Shown here: piece after piece, positions 15,439 through 22,277 of the stretch
How the letters are laid out: every line of letters begins with the position of its first letter
Position numbering within the stretch: the first letter of the stretch is position 1
Assembly: GCA_030446305.1 (NCBI GenBank)
Contig: JASUSA010000025.1
Coordinates: forward strand, 1-42,454
Reading direction: 5' to 3'
Source of the DNA: Clostridiales bacterium
GTDB taxonomy: Bacteria > Bacillota > Clostridia > Peptostreptococcales > Acidaminobacteraceae
DNA: 42,454 nucleotides
Notes under the pieces: generated by a model
Told to the model about the DNA's origin: nothing
Databases searched by the model: none
What the model saw: only the letters and a program-made list of their open reading frames with translations
Program-made: the position numbers and the translations under genes

Positions 15439-16139
15439 CGCGCCACCTCTTGCCACTGATAGCCAAATCCCCGCACGGTTACAAGGCGTTCAGGTTTTGA
15501 AGGATTTAGTTCAACTTTTTCGCGCAGGCGTCTGACATAAACAGAAAGTGTATTATCGTCAACAAAATCACCTGCGTGATCCCAGAGCGCCTCTAATATT
15601 TTCTGCCGTGTCAGCACTTGTCCCGCATGCCGTAAAAATAGAACGAGCAGTCTGTATTCAGCTGCCGTTAAATTAAGCGGTTCACCACTTCGAAGCACCT
15701 GATGGTTTACAAGGTCCACATGGATATCCCCTGAAACAATCGGTTCTGCTTCCGAAGGAACTAATCCTCTCTGTTCAGCTCTTCTGAGCAGTGCTCGTAT
15801 TCTAGACTGCAGTTCACCAATTTTAAAAGGCTTTGTTATGTAATCATCTCCGCCGCTATCCAGTCCTCTAATCACACTTAGTTCTTGATCAGAAGCCGTT
15901 AAAAAAATAATCGGTACGCGGTTACCGCTTTCCCGGATGTCTTTGCAGAGATCAAATCCCGTACCATCTGGCAGTGTCACATCCAGCAAAAGCATTTCAA
16001 ACTGTTGAGCAGCCAGTGTCTTTAGCGCCTCAGCAATGGTTTGCGTCACCACAACTTCATAACCCTCTTTGGAGAGTGCATATGTCAGTCCGTCGATTAA
16101 ACCCCTGTCATCTTCCAGCAACATCATTTTCCGCTTCAT
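15435..16139 (-). CDS. OmpR-family response regulator
   Basis: 234 residues. The receiver domain has acidic residues EDD at 9-11, phospho-acceptor Asp53 in LLLDVTLPDGTG, and Lys in DYITKPF. A winged-helix DNA-binding domain ends in DDNTLSVYVRRLREKVE and VRGFGYQW, as in OmpR/PhoB. It probably activates its own operon with the kinase and ABC transporter; direct repeats at 16263-16337 are candidate binding sites. Start at 16139 because AAAGGTGG lies 8 bp before this ATG; a GTG at 16151 overlaps that site. Stop overlaps the kinase ATG. Confidence 0.92.
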   Translation of the reverse strand: MKRKMMLLEDDRGLIDGLTYALSKEGYEVVVTQTIAEALKTLAAQQFEMLLLDVTLPDGTGFDLCKDIRESGNRVPIIFLTASDQELSVIRGLDSGGDDYITKPFKIGELQSRIRALLRRAEQRGLVPSEAEPIVSGDIHVDLVNHQVLRSGEPLNLTAAEYRLLVLFLRHAGQVLTRQKILEALWDHAGDFVDDNTLSVYVRRLREKVELNPSKPERLVTVRGFGYQWQEVAR

Positions 16140-16262
16140 TGCCAACGCCACCTTTCATACTCATCGCCGTTAATATCATCAGCACGCCTACGTGTCAGCG
16201 AATGCCGCATTCACATCCCCGTGTTCATAAAGATTATCTTTTATTGATTCCCCTTATAATGG

Positions 16263-16337
16263 TTTGTCTTACACTAATTTGTCTTACACTAATTTGTCTT
16301 ACACTAATTTATCTTACGTTAATTTGTCATGCGTTAA
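16263..16337. repeat. Five tandem 15-bp repeats upstream of the response-regulator operon
   Basis: TTTGTCTTACACTAA occurs three times without change (16263-16277, 16278-16292, 16293-16307), then as TTTATCTTACGTTAA (16308-16322) and TTTGTCATGCGTTAA (16323-16337). On the - strand the array is followed by CCATTATAAGG, which could hold a weak -10 box. The array lies 124 bp before the response-regulator start and 38 bp after the stop of the SsuB-like gene. It may be a set of direct-repeat binding sites. Confidence 0.85.
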
Positions 16338-16374
16338 TTTATAACCATTGTTCAACATGAGTGCCTGTTTGAAG

Positions 16375-17043
16375 CTAGCGTTCAGCCGCCGGCATTTTTT
16401 CAATAAGCGTCTCTGCAGCTTTAAGCTCCAGCACTCTGGTTCCAAGTATTTCCGCCTCTCTTGTATCATGCGTTACCAAAATAATGCTCAGACCGCGTTC
16501 GCGCTGAACAGATTTTAGCAGCATGTAAAGCGATTCCTTAAGCGCTTCATCCAGTCCTGTAAAAGGCTCATCCATTAAAATTACCTTTGACTGGCAAGCG
16601 AGTGCTCTGGCGAAAGCCAATCGCTGCTTCATGCCGCCGGATAGTTCGGATGGTTTTTTGAAACGGTGCTCCCAAAGTGCAACGCGCTCTAAAATCATCC
16701 GCGCTTGCGCCTCTTCGATATTGGGCGCAACAAGCGATAGATGCTGCATCACGGTCATCCACGGCATCAAAGTTTCCGTCCCTTGAAAAATCACAGGCAA
16801 CGGTACGGCAATCCCGTGGAAAAGATGCGGTGCATATTCGATATGTCCTTCATCATACGGCATGAGCTTCGCCAAAATATTGAGAAGTGTGCTTTTTCCA
16901 ATTCCCGAAGGCCCCATGATAACCAATACCTCTTCCGGCGCCAAGTGAAATGAAAGCCCTGAAAGAATAGTCGTACCCTGATATCGTTTCGTTAAATTTT
17001 CTATTTTAATCAATGGCTGCCGAACCTCTATTTCCTCACGCAT
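16375..17043 (-). CDS. ABC transporter ATP-binding protein, nitrate/sulfonate/taurine (SsuB/TauB) type
   Basis: 222 residues with Walker A GPSGIGKST (44-52), Q-loop VIFQGTETLMPWMTVMQH, signature LSGGMKQR, Walker B VILMDEPFTGLD and H-loop VTHDTREA. The MPW sequence after the Q-loop and the short length place it in the SsuB/TauB/NrtD subfamily. It energises the permease encoded just upstream (17119-17868). The chosen start is the ATG at 17043, because GGGGAG lies 7 bp before it. The in-frame ATG at 17112 has no site and would add a non-conserved tail. Substrate not indicated. Confidence 0.87.
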   Translation of the reverse strand: MREEIEVRQPLIKIENLTKRYQGTTILSGLSFHLAPEEVLVIMGPSGIGKSTLLNILAKLMPYDEGHIEYAPHLFHGIAVPLPVIFQGTETLMPWMTVMQHLSLVAPNIEEAQARMILERVALWEHRFKKPSELSGGMKQRLAFARALACQSKVILMDEPFTGLDEALKESLYMLLKSVQRERGLSIILVTHDTREAEILGTRVLELKAAETLIEKMPAAER

Positions 17044-17118
17044 CCTAACGCTCCCCATAAAAGTAATCATCGTCTTTCGTGTCAGGCACTTTAACCGATT
17101 TGAGTTTAGCATTTGCCG

Positions 17119-17868
17119 CTATCGGCAAACGCGTGCTTCAATTGCGCGGAGCCCTTGTTCAGTCGCTACGCCAATCAGTGCAATAATCAACAGTACGCCA
17201 TAGAGTCCGGCTGTATCCATGTACATTCTGCGTTCATAAATCAGCCAGCCGAGTCCGGTGTGCGAACCAACCATGCCAAAGACCATTTCGATGCTGATTA
17301 GCGCGCGCCAACCTCTGCTCCAAGCCGTTTTAACCGAAGACAGCAAGTCGCCGACAGCGCCGCGAAAGTAAATATGATACCCCGCTCGCAACCCCGTGAC
17401 AGCATAGGCTTTCATAAAAGCAGCATAGGTCTGTTTAAGCGCGCCAAATCGAACATGCAGCTGTGCCCAAATAGGCCATACCATTGCATGCATCATAATT
17501 AACAGCATGCCTCTTCGCGTGACGCCAACCCAAAGAATCACAAGCGGTAGAACTGCCATGCCCGGCAGCGGATTAAAGATTGCTTCCAAGTAACCAATCT
17601 GTCGTGCCATGCTTTCATATCGCGTTGACAGCCAAAGAAGAATACCCGCAGCAAACATACTCATAGCCATCGACAATAAGACAATGCCGATGCTATACGT
17701 GATTCTGCCGATAAGGGCACCTTCCACACTCAATTTCACAAGCGATTTCAATACCGTTCCAACCCCCGGAAACAGTGTTGCCGGAAACAAATGCGCTAAG
17801 GCAATTCCCTCCCAAACGCAAACAATGACTGCCATTGTCATCAGCGGTGACCGCATCCACCTCTTCAT
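17119..17868 (-). CDS. ABC transporter permease, SsuC/TauC type
   Basis: A 249-residue membrane protein with about six helices (MTMAVIVCVWEGIALAHLF, YSIGIVLLSMAMSMFAAGILLWL, MAVLPLVILWVGV, MLLIMMHAMVWPIWA, MVFGMVGSHTGLGWLIY, LYGVLLIIALIGVATEQGL). The 'NPLPGMAVLPLVILWVG' and 'GLGWLIYERRMYMDTAGLYG' segments are typical of binding-protein-dependent permeases for sulfonates, taurine, nitrate or thiamine precursors. It forms the channel for the ATPase downstream and the lipoprotein upstream. GGAGGCG precedes the ATG. Middle gene of a three-gene - strand operon. Confidence 0.87.
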   Translation of the reverse strand: MKRWMRSPLMTMAVIVCVWEGIALAHLFPATLFPGVGTVLKSLVKLSVEGALIGRITYSIGIVLLSMAMSMFAAGILLWLSTRYESMARQIGYLEAIFNPLPGMAVLPLVILWVGVTRRGMLLIMMHAMVWPIWAQLHVRFGALKQTYAAFMKAYAVTGLRAGYHIYFRGAVGDLLSSVKTAWSRGWRALISIEMVFGMVGSHTGLGWLIYERRMYMDTAGLYGVLLIIALIGVATEQGLRAIEARVCR

Positions 17869-17908
17869 CCGTCAAACGCCTCCATTCTTCCCACTGATCT
17901 CAATATTG

Positions 17909-18988
17909 CTATTGCACCTCCCAAAACAGCATCTCAGGTGATTCTGCCGTTTCAAGAAGCCCCATTTCTACCATAAAAGACTGAAATCTTTCAAGACCAT
18001 TAACGTCCGCTGTATAGCGCATGCTCGGATCATCTAAAACAGCATCGATAATCTCATCAGGATATTCATAAGCCTGCTTTAAAAGTATGGATGCTTCTTC
18101 CGGGGAAGCATTGAGATAGTTGATCGCTTGGTCAAGTGCTTCTGAAAACGCCGCATATAGGTCGCTTTCCGCATGCACGCGTTCCGGGCAGATGCCCACG
18201 ATAAATGTAAAAGAACCGCCAAAACACGTTTCGCCATCGATCAGCTCGGTAAATTGTGAATCGCCCAATTCCTGTTCCAGATAAGGCGGTGTTGTAAAAT
18301 GAAGGTACGAATCTGCATCGCTCAACATTGCCGTCATGCCGTCCGGATGCGCCATCGCCACAATCTGAGCATCTAGTGCCGACGCATCACCATAGGTACG
18401 TTCAGCTGCCATCGCCAGCAAAATATGTTGAACACTGCCAAGCTGCGGCAATATAATGCGTTTTGATGCGTCAATCGCTTCGAAGCCGGTACCGTCTGCT
18501 TTTGCAACGAGCCCCACAGGGCTCTCCGATATTCCCGATATGATTTTCCAGTCCATGCCGCCTTCGCGCCCCAGCAAAAATGGCGGAAGTGCCACAAAGC
18601 CAATATCGAGCTGACCAGCGACCATCGCCTCTCTTATCGCCGCCGTATTACCCATTCGCACCCATTCGACATCGATGTTTTCAAGACCGTGCGCTTTGAG
18701 TGCATCTGTGAGAAACGGCGTTGTTTTAAGCACTTCAATAGGCGCATATGCCAGACCAAATTGATCGGCGATCACCAGTTTATCCGTTTCATCAGGTGAT
18801 TGGGCACAGCCTGTTATGATCATGCCAAAAAAGGTCAACAACAGGATCATCCGTCTTATCCTTCGTGCTGAAAATATGCCCTCTCGTTTGCTTATAATCC
18901 CAGTTTTCCAGTTTATCAAGATATCGCCGTAACATTTTTCAAATTTTACCGTATTACGCCGGTTAATCATTCTTTTAATGTGCTGCAT
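17909..18988 (-). CDS. ABC transporter substrate-binding lipoprotein (NMT1/SsuA-like)
   Basis: 359 residues. The signal core ILLLTFFGMIITG precedes the lipobox Cys61, followed by AQSPDETDKLVIADQFGLAYAPIEVLK, the start of an NMT1/SsuA-like periplasmic-binding fold ('G.L.A...P..VLK', then 'AAIREAMVAGQLDIGFVALPPFL'). It should capture the substrate outside the membrane and hand it to the SsuC-like permease. The 60-residue part before the lipobox is unusually long. GAGG lies 9 bp before the chosen ATG (18988), but the true start could be internal: the ATG at about residue 47 has AAGGA upstream yet would leave no positively charged N-region. Substrate could be a sulfonate, a thiamine precursor or another small organic compound. 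Confidence 0.85.
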   Translation of the reverse strand: MQHIKRMINRRNTVKFEKCYGDILINWKTGIISKREGIFSARRIRRMILLLTFFGMIITGCAQSPDETDKLVIADQFGLAYAPIEVLKTTPFLTDALKAHGLENIDVEWVRMGNTAAIREAMVAGQLDIGFVALPPFLLGREGGMDWKIISGISESPVGLVAKADGTGFEAIDASKRIILPQLGSVQHILLAMAAERTYGDASALDAQIVAMAHPDGMTAMLSDADSYLHFTTPPYLEQELGDSQFTELIDGETCFGGSFTFIVGICPERVHAESDLYAAFSEALDQAINYLNASPEEASILLKQAYEYPDEIIDAVLDDPSMRYTADVNGLERFQSFMVEMGLLETAESPEMLFWEVQ

Positions 18989-19026
18989 TTACAATTTCCT
19001 CGCTGTTTCTAAAGTGTGTGATGATT

Positions 19027-19096
19027 GGGGGAGCATCCTTCCAAGGGGTTACATCCTTCCATGAGGTTACATCCCGCCATGAGGTCATCATCCTAC
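19027..19096 (-). repeat. Four degenerate 18-bp tandem repeats in the leader of the SsuABC-like operon
   Basis: On the - strand the unit is TCATGGAAGGATGTAACC. Copies run as ..AGGATGATGACC, TCATGGCGGGATGTAACC, TCATGGAAGGATGTAACC and CCTTGGAAGGATGCTCCC. They lie between the predicted promoter (19152-19160) and the lipoprotein start (18988). Two copies contain ATGTAA, a start codon directly followed by a stop. No TPP or other riboswitch consensus is recognisable. Confidence 0.65.
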
Positions 19097-19151
19097 TAAA
19101 AAGGCTGTCTATCCTGTTAAGGGCACTTTCCTCACCATTCTCGCCACATCA

Positions 19152-19160
19152 ATTATAGCA
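19152..19160 (-). promoter_or_regulatory. Extended -10 promoter of the SsuABC-like operon
   Basis: On the - strand TGC-TATAAT (19160-19152) is an extended -10 element; the -35 (TGTTTG, 17 bases upstream) is weak. The leader to the first gene would be about 155 bases, holding the repeats at 19027-19096. The rest of the interval 18989-19306 has no gene. Confidence 0.6.
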
Positions 19161-19306
19161 TATCTAGCATGGGACAAACACCGCATTCCACATTGCGGCG
19201 CGTTGATCCTTCAAAACCTCAAATCATAAAAAATGTTGGGAAAAAATGGCGTGTTCACAAAAAAAAGCGTATACTATTAAAGTAGATAAACTTAAGGAGT
19301 TCAATC

Positions 19307-20161
19307 ATGCATTTTTTCGTATTAGATGTTGAAACCGCCAACCGTGAAGCCGCCAGTGTCTGTCAAATAGGAATCGTCGAAGTTAAAAACGGCGACATTG
19401 TCAACAGATGGTCCATTCTCATCGACCCTGAAGGCCCTTTTGAGTATCACAATGTGCGCGTCCACGGGATAACACAGGAACACGTCTCCACTGCAAAAAC
19501 GTTTCCAGCACACTATGATTTTCTCAGCAGTATCTTAACAGATCAGTATGTCGTTCAGCATACGAATTTTGACCAAATGGCAATGGATCAGTCCTGCAGC
19601 CGCTATAATCTGCCTATGTTGCCTATAAAATGGCTAGATTCATCCAGAATGGCTCGAAAACTCTGGCCGGAACACAAGGACTGCGGATATGGTCTCAAGG
19701 CACTTTCTGATATTTTTGGCATTACATTTAAACATCACGATGCTTGTGAAGATGCCACGGCCACAGCAAAAATTGTATTGGAAGCATTGAAACTACCGGA
19801 TCAAACAGTTGAGGGTATCTACCACCAGCAACTCTGCGAACCGAAGACCATTCGCTTTGAAAACGAAAAGCTTACCTATACGCCAAATCCGGAAGGCCCA
19901 TTCTTCGGGAAACAAATATGCTTCACAGGAACACTTCAAATGCCGCGCAAAAAAGCGATGGCGACTGCCTCAAAACTGGGATTTAAAATTGTTGACCACG
20001 TTACCTTTTACACGACTTATCTCATCGTTGGCAAACCTCGACGCAATCAAAAAACACATAAAGTAGACCGCGCCAACCAGCTTATTGAAAAAGGCGCACC
20101 CATTCACATTCTTTCAGAACTCGAATTTAAAACACAAATTTTGCAATTTGTCACTGAATAA
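19307..20161 (+). CDS. DnaQ-like 3'-5' exonuclease with C-terminal BRCT domain
   Basis: 284 residues. The N-terminal DEDDh exonuclease domain (about 1-165) shows motif I FVLDVET (Asp7, Glu9), motif II in VVQHTNFDQMAMD and motif III HDACEDATATA, as in the epsilon subunit of DNA polymerase III. Residues about 195-275 form a BRCT domain: FFGKQICFTGTLQMPRKKA, then HVTFYTTYLIVG. BRCT domains bind phosphoproteins or nicked DNA. This domain pair is common in Firmicutes and Actinobacteria and is thought to serve DNA repair or RNA/DNA processing rather than replication. AAGGAG lies 7 bp before the ATG. Single gene, followed by tRNA-Arg. Confidence 0.9.
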   Translation: MHFFVLDVETANREAASVCQIGIVEVKNGDIVNRWSILIDPEGPFEYHNVRVHGITQEHVSTAKTFPAHYDFLSSILTDQYVVQHTNFDQMAMDQSCSRYNLPMLPIKWLDSSRMARKLWPEHKDCGYGLKALSDIFGITFKHHDACEDATATAKIVLEALKLPDQTVEGIYHQQLCEPKTIRFENEKLTYTPNPEGPFFGKQICFTGTLQMPRKKAMATASKLGFKIVDHVTFYTTYLIVGKPRRNQKTHKVDRANQLIEKGAPIHILSELEFKTQILQFVTE

Positions 20162-20273
20162 TGTCTTCTTCTTGTAAGACTCTGTTTTCGACAACACGGT
20201 TTCAGTAAAATATCTTTATTTTAACCTTTATTATCGCTTTACTTTATAGTATAATATGTCTTGCGGCGTATTT

Positions 20274-20350
20274 GCATCCTTAGCTCAATTGGATAGAGTA
20301 GCGGACTTCGAATCCGTTGGTTACAGGTTCGAGCCCTGTAGGGTGCACCA
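20274..20350 (+). tRNA. tRNA-Arg (anticodon TCG)
   Basis: 77 bases with encoded CCA. Acceptor stem GCATCCT/AGGGTGC has one G-T pair, anticodon stem GCGGA/TCCGT, loop CTTCGAA, and T-loop GGTTCGAGCC. TATAAT at 20250-20255 is a probable -10 box. A strong hairpin terminator follows. Confidence 0.96.
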
Positions 20351-20353
20351 TAT

Positions 20354-20391
20354 AAAACCCAAATCATTGTTTTGGCAATGATTTGGGTTTT
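20354..20391. terminator. Terminator after tRNA-Arg
   Basis: AAAACCCAAATCATTG (20354-20369) and CAATGATTTGGGTTTT (20376-20391) form a perfect 16-bp stem, followed by CTTATTTTT. Further on, the interval up to 20721 contains a promoter and repeat copy B and no other gene. Confidence 0.92.
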
Positions 20392-20553
20392 CTTATTTTT
20401 ATAAGCCCATAAAGCAAATCGTAGCAATAGCCTCTCGTCAATCCATCGCCGCAATCTGTTAAAATCCGCTCTTCCACATTTGCAGCTCACTTTTTTCTTT
20501 CATTGAATTTTCTTTCGAATAAAATGAATTTAGCTGTGAAGCCAAAATACCTA

Positions 20554-20562
20554 TGCTATAAT
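20554..20562 (+). promoter_or_regulatory. Extended -10 promoter before the small membrane protein gene
   Basis: TGC-TATAAT (20554-20562) with a weak -35. Transcription would start near 20569, so repeat copy B becomes part of the leader. Confidence 0.55.
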
Positions 20563-20583
20563 CATTATATATATAAGAAAATG

Positions 20584-20695
20584 GCATCGTTTAAATTTTG
20601 AACTTTCACAACAATCGGTTGAATTTTCGTCATATGAAAATAGTGCCTATGGTTGTGAAGGATCAACGAAAGCGAATGATGCAATTGCCTTATCT
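20584..20695 (+). repeat. Intergenic palindromic repeat, copy B
   Basis: 112 bp. The left end GCATCGTTTAAATTTTGAAC and the right end AATGATGCAATTGCCTTATCT share GCATC and TTCACAAC in inverted order. The element can thus fold on itself, with an inner hairpin ATTTTC/GAAAAT. Same family as copies A and C. Confidence 0.6.
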
Positions 20696-20721
20696 AACGG
20701 TTTATGATTAGGAGGCCCTAC

Positions 20722-20910
20722 ATGGCAATTTTACCTTTCTTCTTCATCACGGCAATCATTATCATCGTGCTCATAGCCGTCATTGTACTCGCTCTATTTT
20801 TAAAAAAAGCGCCCACGCATTCGAAAACCATCTATTTGAATGGATTAACAGAGATGGAAATTGATGAAGTAAAGCGTTATGTCGATGCCATTCGTCAGCG
20901 GCATGTGTAG
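20722..20910 (+). CDS. Small single-span membrane protein, function unknown
   Basis: 62 residues: one strongly hydrophobic helix (about 2-28, rich in Ile/Val/Leu/Phe) followed by LKKAPTHSK and a short charged cytoplasmic tail (EMEIDEVKRYVDAIRQRHV). AGGAGG lies 6 bp before the ATG and the gene has a plausible promoter, so it is likely translated. It is not a family I recognise. A positive patch directly after the helix suggests the tail is inside the cell. A hairpin without a T-run follows at about 20930. Confidence 0.65.
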   Translation: MAILPFFFITAIIIIVLIAVIVLALFLKKAPTHSKTIYLNGLTEMEIDEVKRYVDAIRQRHV

Positions 20911-21040
20911 TACCGTGTTTTATCATCCGACAGCAAGGCTAATGCTGCCGATCACCTTTGTTGTTCATTAGACCAACGGCACGCATCTTCGTTATAGGCA
21001 TTTAGGCCTATTTTATGGTAAAATATTCTTAATCAATAAA

Positions 21041-21120
21041 GGTGATACCCGCTATGCACTTGTCATCATTTTTATTCACTTTGCATTGCATAGATTGCCG
21101 TTATTTGGGTATGCCTTTTT
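21041..21120 (+). promoter_or_regulatory. Possible structured leader/attenuator before the HD-GYP - hybrid kinase operon
   Basis: Two nested pairings: GATACCC (21044-21050) with GGGTATG (21107-21113), and CTATGCA (21052-21058) with TGCATAG (21087-21093). The outer stem is followed by CCTTTTT. TAAAAT near 21019 is a possible -10. The arrangement resembles a leader RNA with a terminator, but no known riboswitch is recognised. Confidence 0.35.
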
Positions 21121-21173
21121 AACAGATGTTATGCATTCATAATCGCCCGTCTATTTAGCCAAAGGAGACCGTT

Positions 21174-22277
21174 ATGCTATCAAGAATACTTATTGTGGAT
21201 GATTCTCTAATAGACAGGATCATGATACAGGAAATGCTTGCTGATTATGAGACAATCACCGCTGAAGGCGGCAGTGAAGCACTTGAAAAGCTCCGTATCG
21301 ATAAAACCATTCAATTGGTTATCCTAGATTTAAACATGCCCGATATGAGCGGATTTGAAGTGCTTGAAACCATTAACCACACACCGGAATTTGCAAAGGT
21401 CCGCGTTATTATTCTGACGAATTACGAAGAAGTTGACAATGAAATTAAGGGGCTTGAACTCGGTGCTGTCGACTACGTGCGAAAACCGGTAAACATGATG
21501 TCACTGCTCGTCCGCATTAAAAATCATATGCAGCTGATCCAACAAAAAAACGAAGTCGAAATGGACAACAAAAAATTAGATCAGCTCGTTTACCAAAAGA
21601 CAAAAGAAGTCGTCAACGCGCGTGATATCACCATTAACGCACTGGCAAGCCTTCTTGAAGTCCGTAATATTGAGACGAGTAAACACACAAAGCGAACGCG
21701 TGAAATGATGTCTATCTTGGCCAAACATCTCAAGCATCAACACCTCTTCTCTGACATCCTCAACAATGACTACATAGATCTCCTCGTCGCAACAACACCG
21801 CTGCACGACATTGGCAAAGTCGGCATTTGCGATGCCATCTTACTAAAACCCGGAAAATTGACACCTCAAGAATATGAAATCATGAAGCAGCACGTCGACT
21901 GCGGCGTTAACGCACTCCAAAGCGAACTGCTCAGCGAACAGGAAACACCTGATTTTATCAAAATTGCCATTGAAATCATCGCCTATCATCATGAAAAATA
22001 CGATGGTTCCGGGTATCCTAAGGGACTTTCGGGTGATGCCATTCCACTTGCCGGCAGGTTAATGGCCATCATTGATGTCTTCGATGCCCTCATCAACAAA
22101 CGCGTCTATAAAGAAGCTTATGGCTTTGATGAAACGGTAAGTCTAATCGTGGCCGAACGCGGCAAACACTTTGATCCCCTAATTGTCGACGCTTTTCAGG
22201 ACATTAAAGAATCTTTTCTGGCGGTTATCAACAAATACTTGGTAGAGGATGATGACGATGAAACGGATTATTGTTAG
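21174..22277 (+). CDS. Response regulator with HD-GYP domain (probable c-di-GMP phosphodiesterase)
   Basis: 367 residues. The receiver domain (1 to about 120) has DD at 9-10, phospho-acceptor Asp52 in LVILDLNMPDMSG, and Lys in DYVRKPV. A helical linker leads to an HD-GYP domain with TPLHDIGKVGICDAILLKPGKL and HHEKYDGSGYPKGLSGDAIP. These are the metal-binding HD and the GYP signature that hydrolyse cyclic di-GMP. AAAGGAG precedes the ATG. The gene end overlaps the start of a hybrid histidine kinase gene by 20 bp, so the kinase is the likely phosphodonor. Output is probably lowered c-di-GMP, affecting motility or adhesion. Catalytic residues look intact; activity is inferred. Confidence 0.92.
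   Translation: MLSRILIVDDSLIDRIMIQEMLADYETITAEGGSEALEKLRIDKTIQLVILDLNMPDMSGFEVLETINHTPEFAKVRVIILTNYEEVDNEIKGLELGAVDYVRKPVNMMSLLVRIKNHMQLIQQKNEVEMDNKKLDQLVYQKTKEVVNARDITINALASLLEVRNIETSKHTKRTREMMSILAKHLKHQHLFSDILNNDYIDLLVATTPLHDIGKVGICDAILLKPGKLTPQEYEIMKQHVDCGVNALQSELLSEQETPDFIKIAIEIIAYHHEKYDGSGYPKGLSGDAIPLAGRLMAIIDVFDALINKRVYKEAYGFDETVSLIVAERGKHFDPLIVDAFQDIKESFLAVINKYLVEDDDDETDYC

Noticed and set aside
16263..16337. CRISPR-like array
   Set aside because: The units are only 15 bp and directly adjacent without spacers; no cas gene is near.
18989..19151. TPP riboswitch ahead of an NMT1-like transporter
   Set aside because: The conserved TPP elements (CTGAGA, and the second GATC..GG..AATGCCAGCGTAGGGAA-like part) are absent.
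21001..21173. Cyclic-di-GMP (GEMM) riboswitch before the HD-GYP gene
   Set aside because: The GEMM core sequences are not present; only simple nested pairings are seen.
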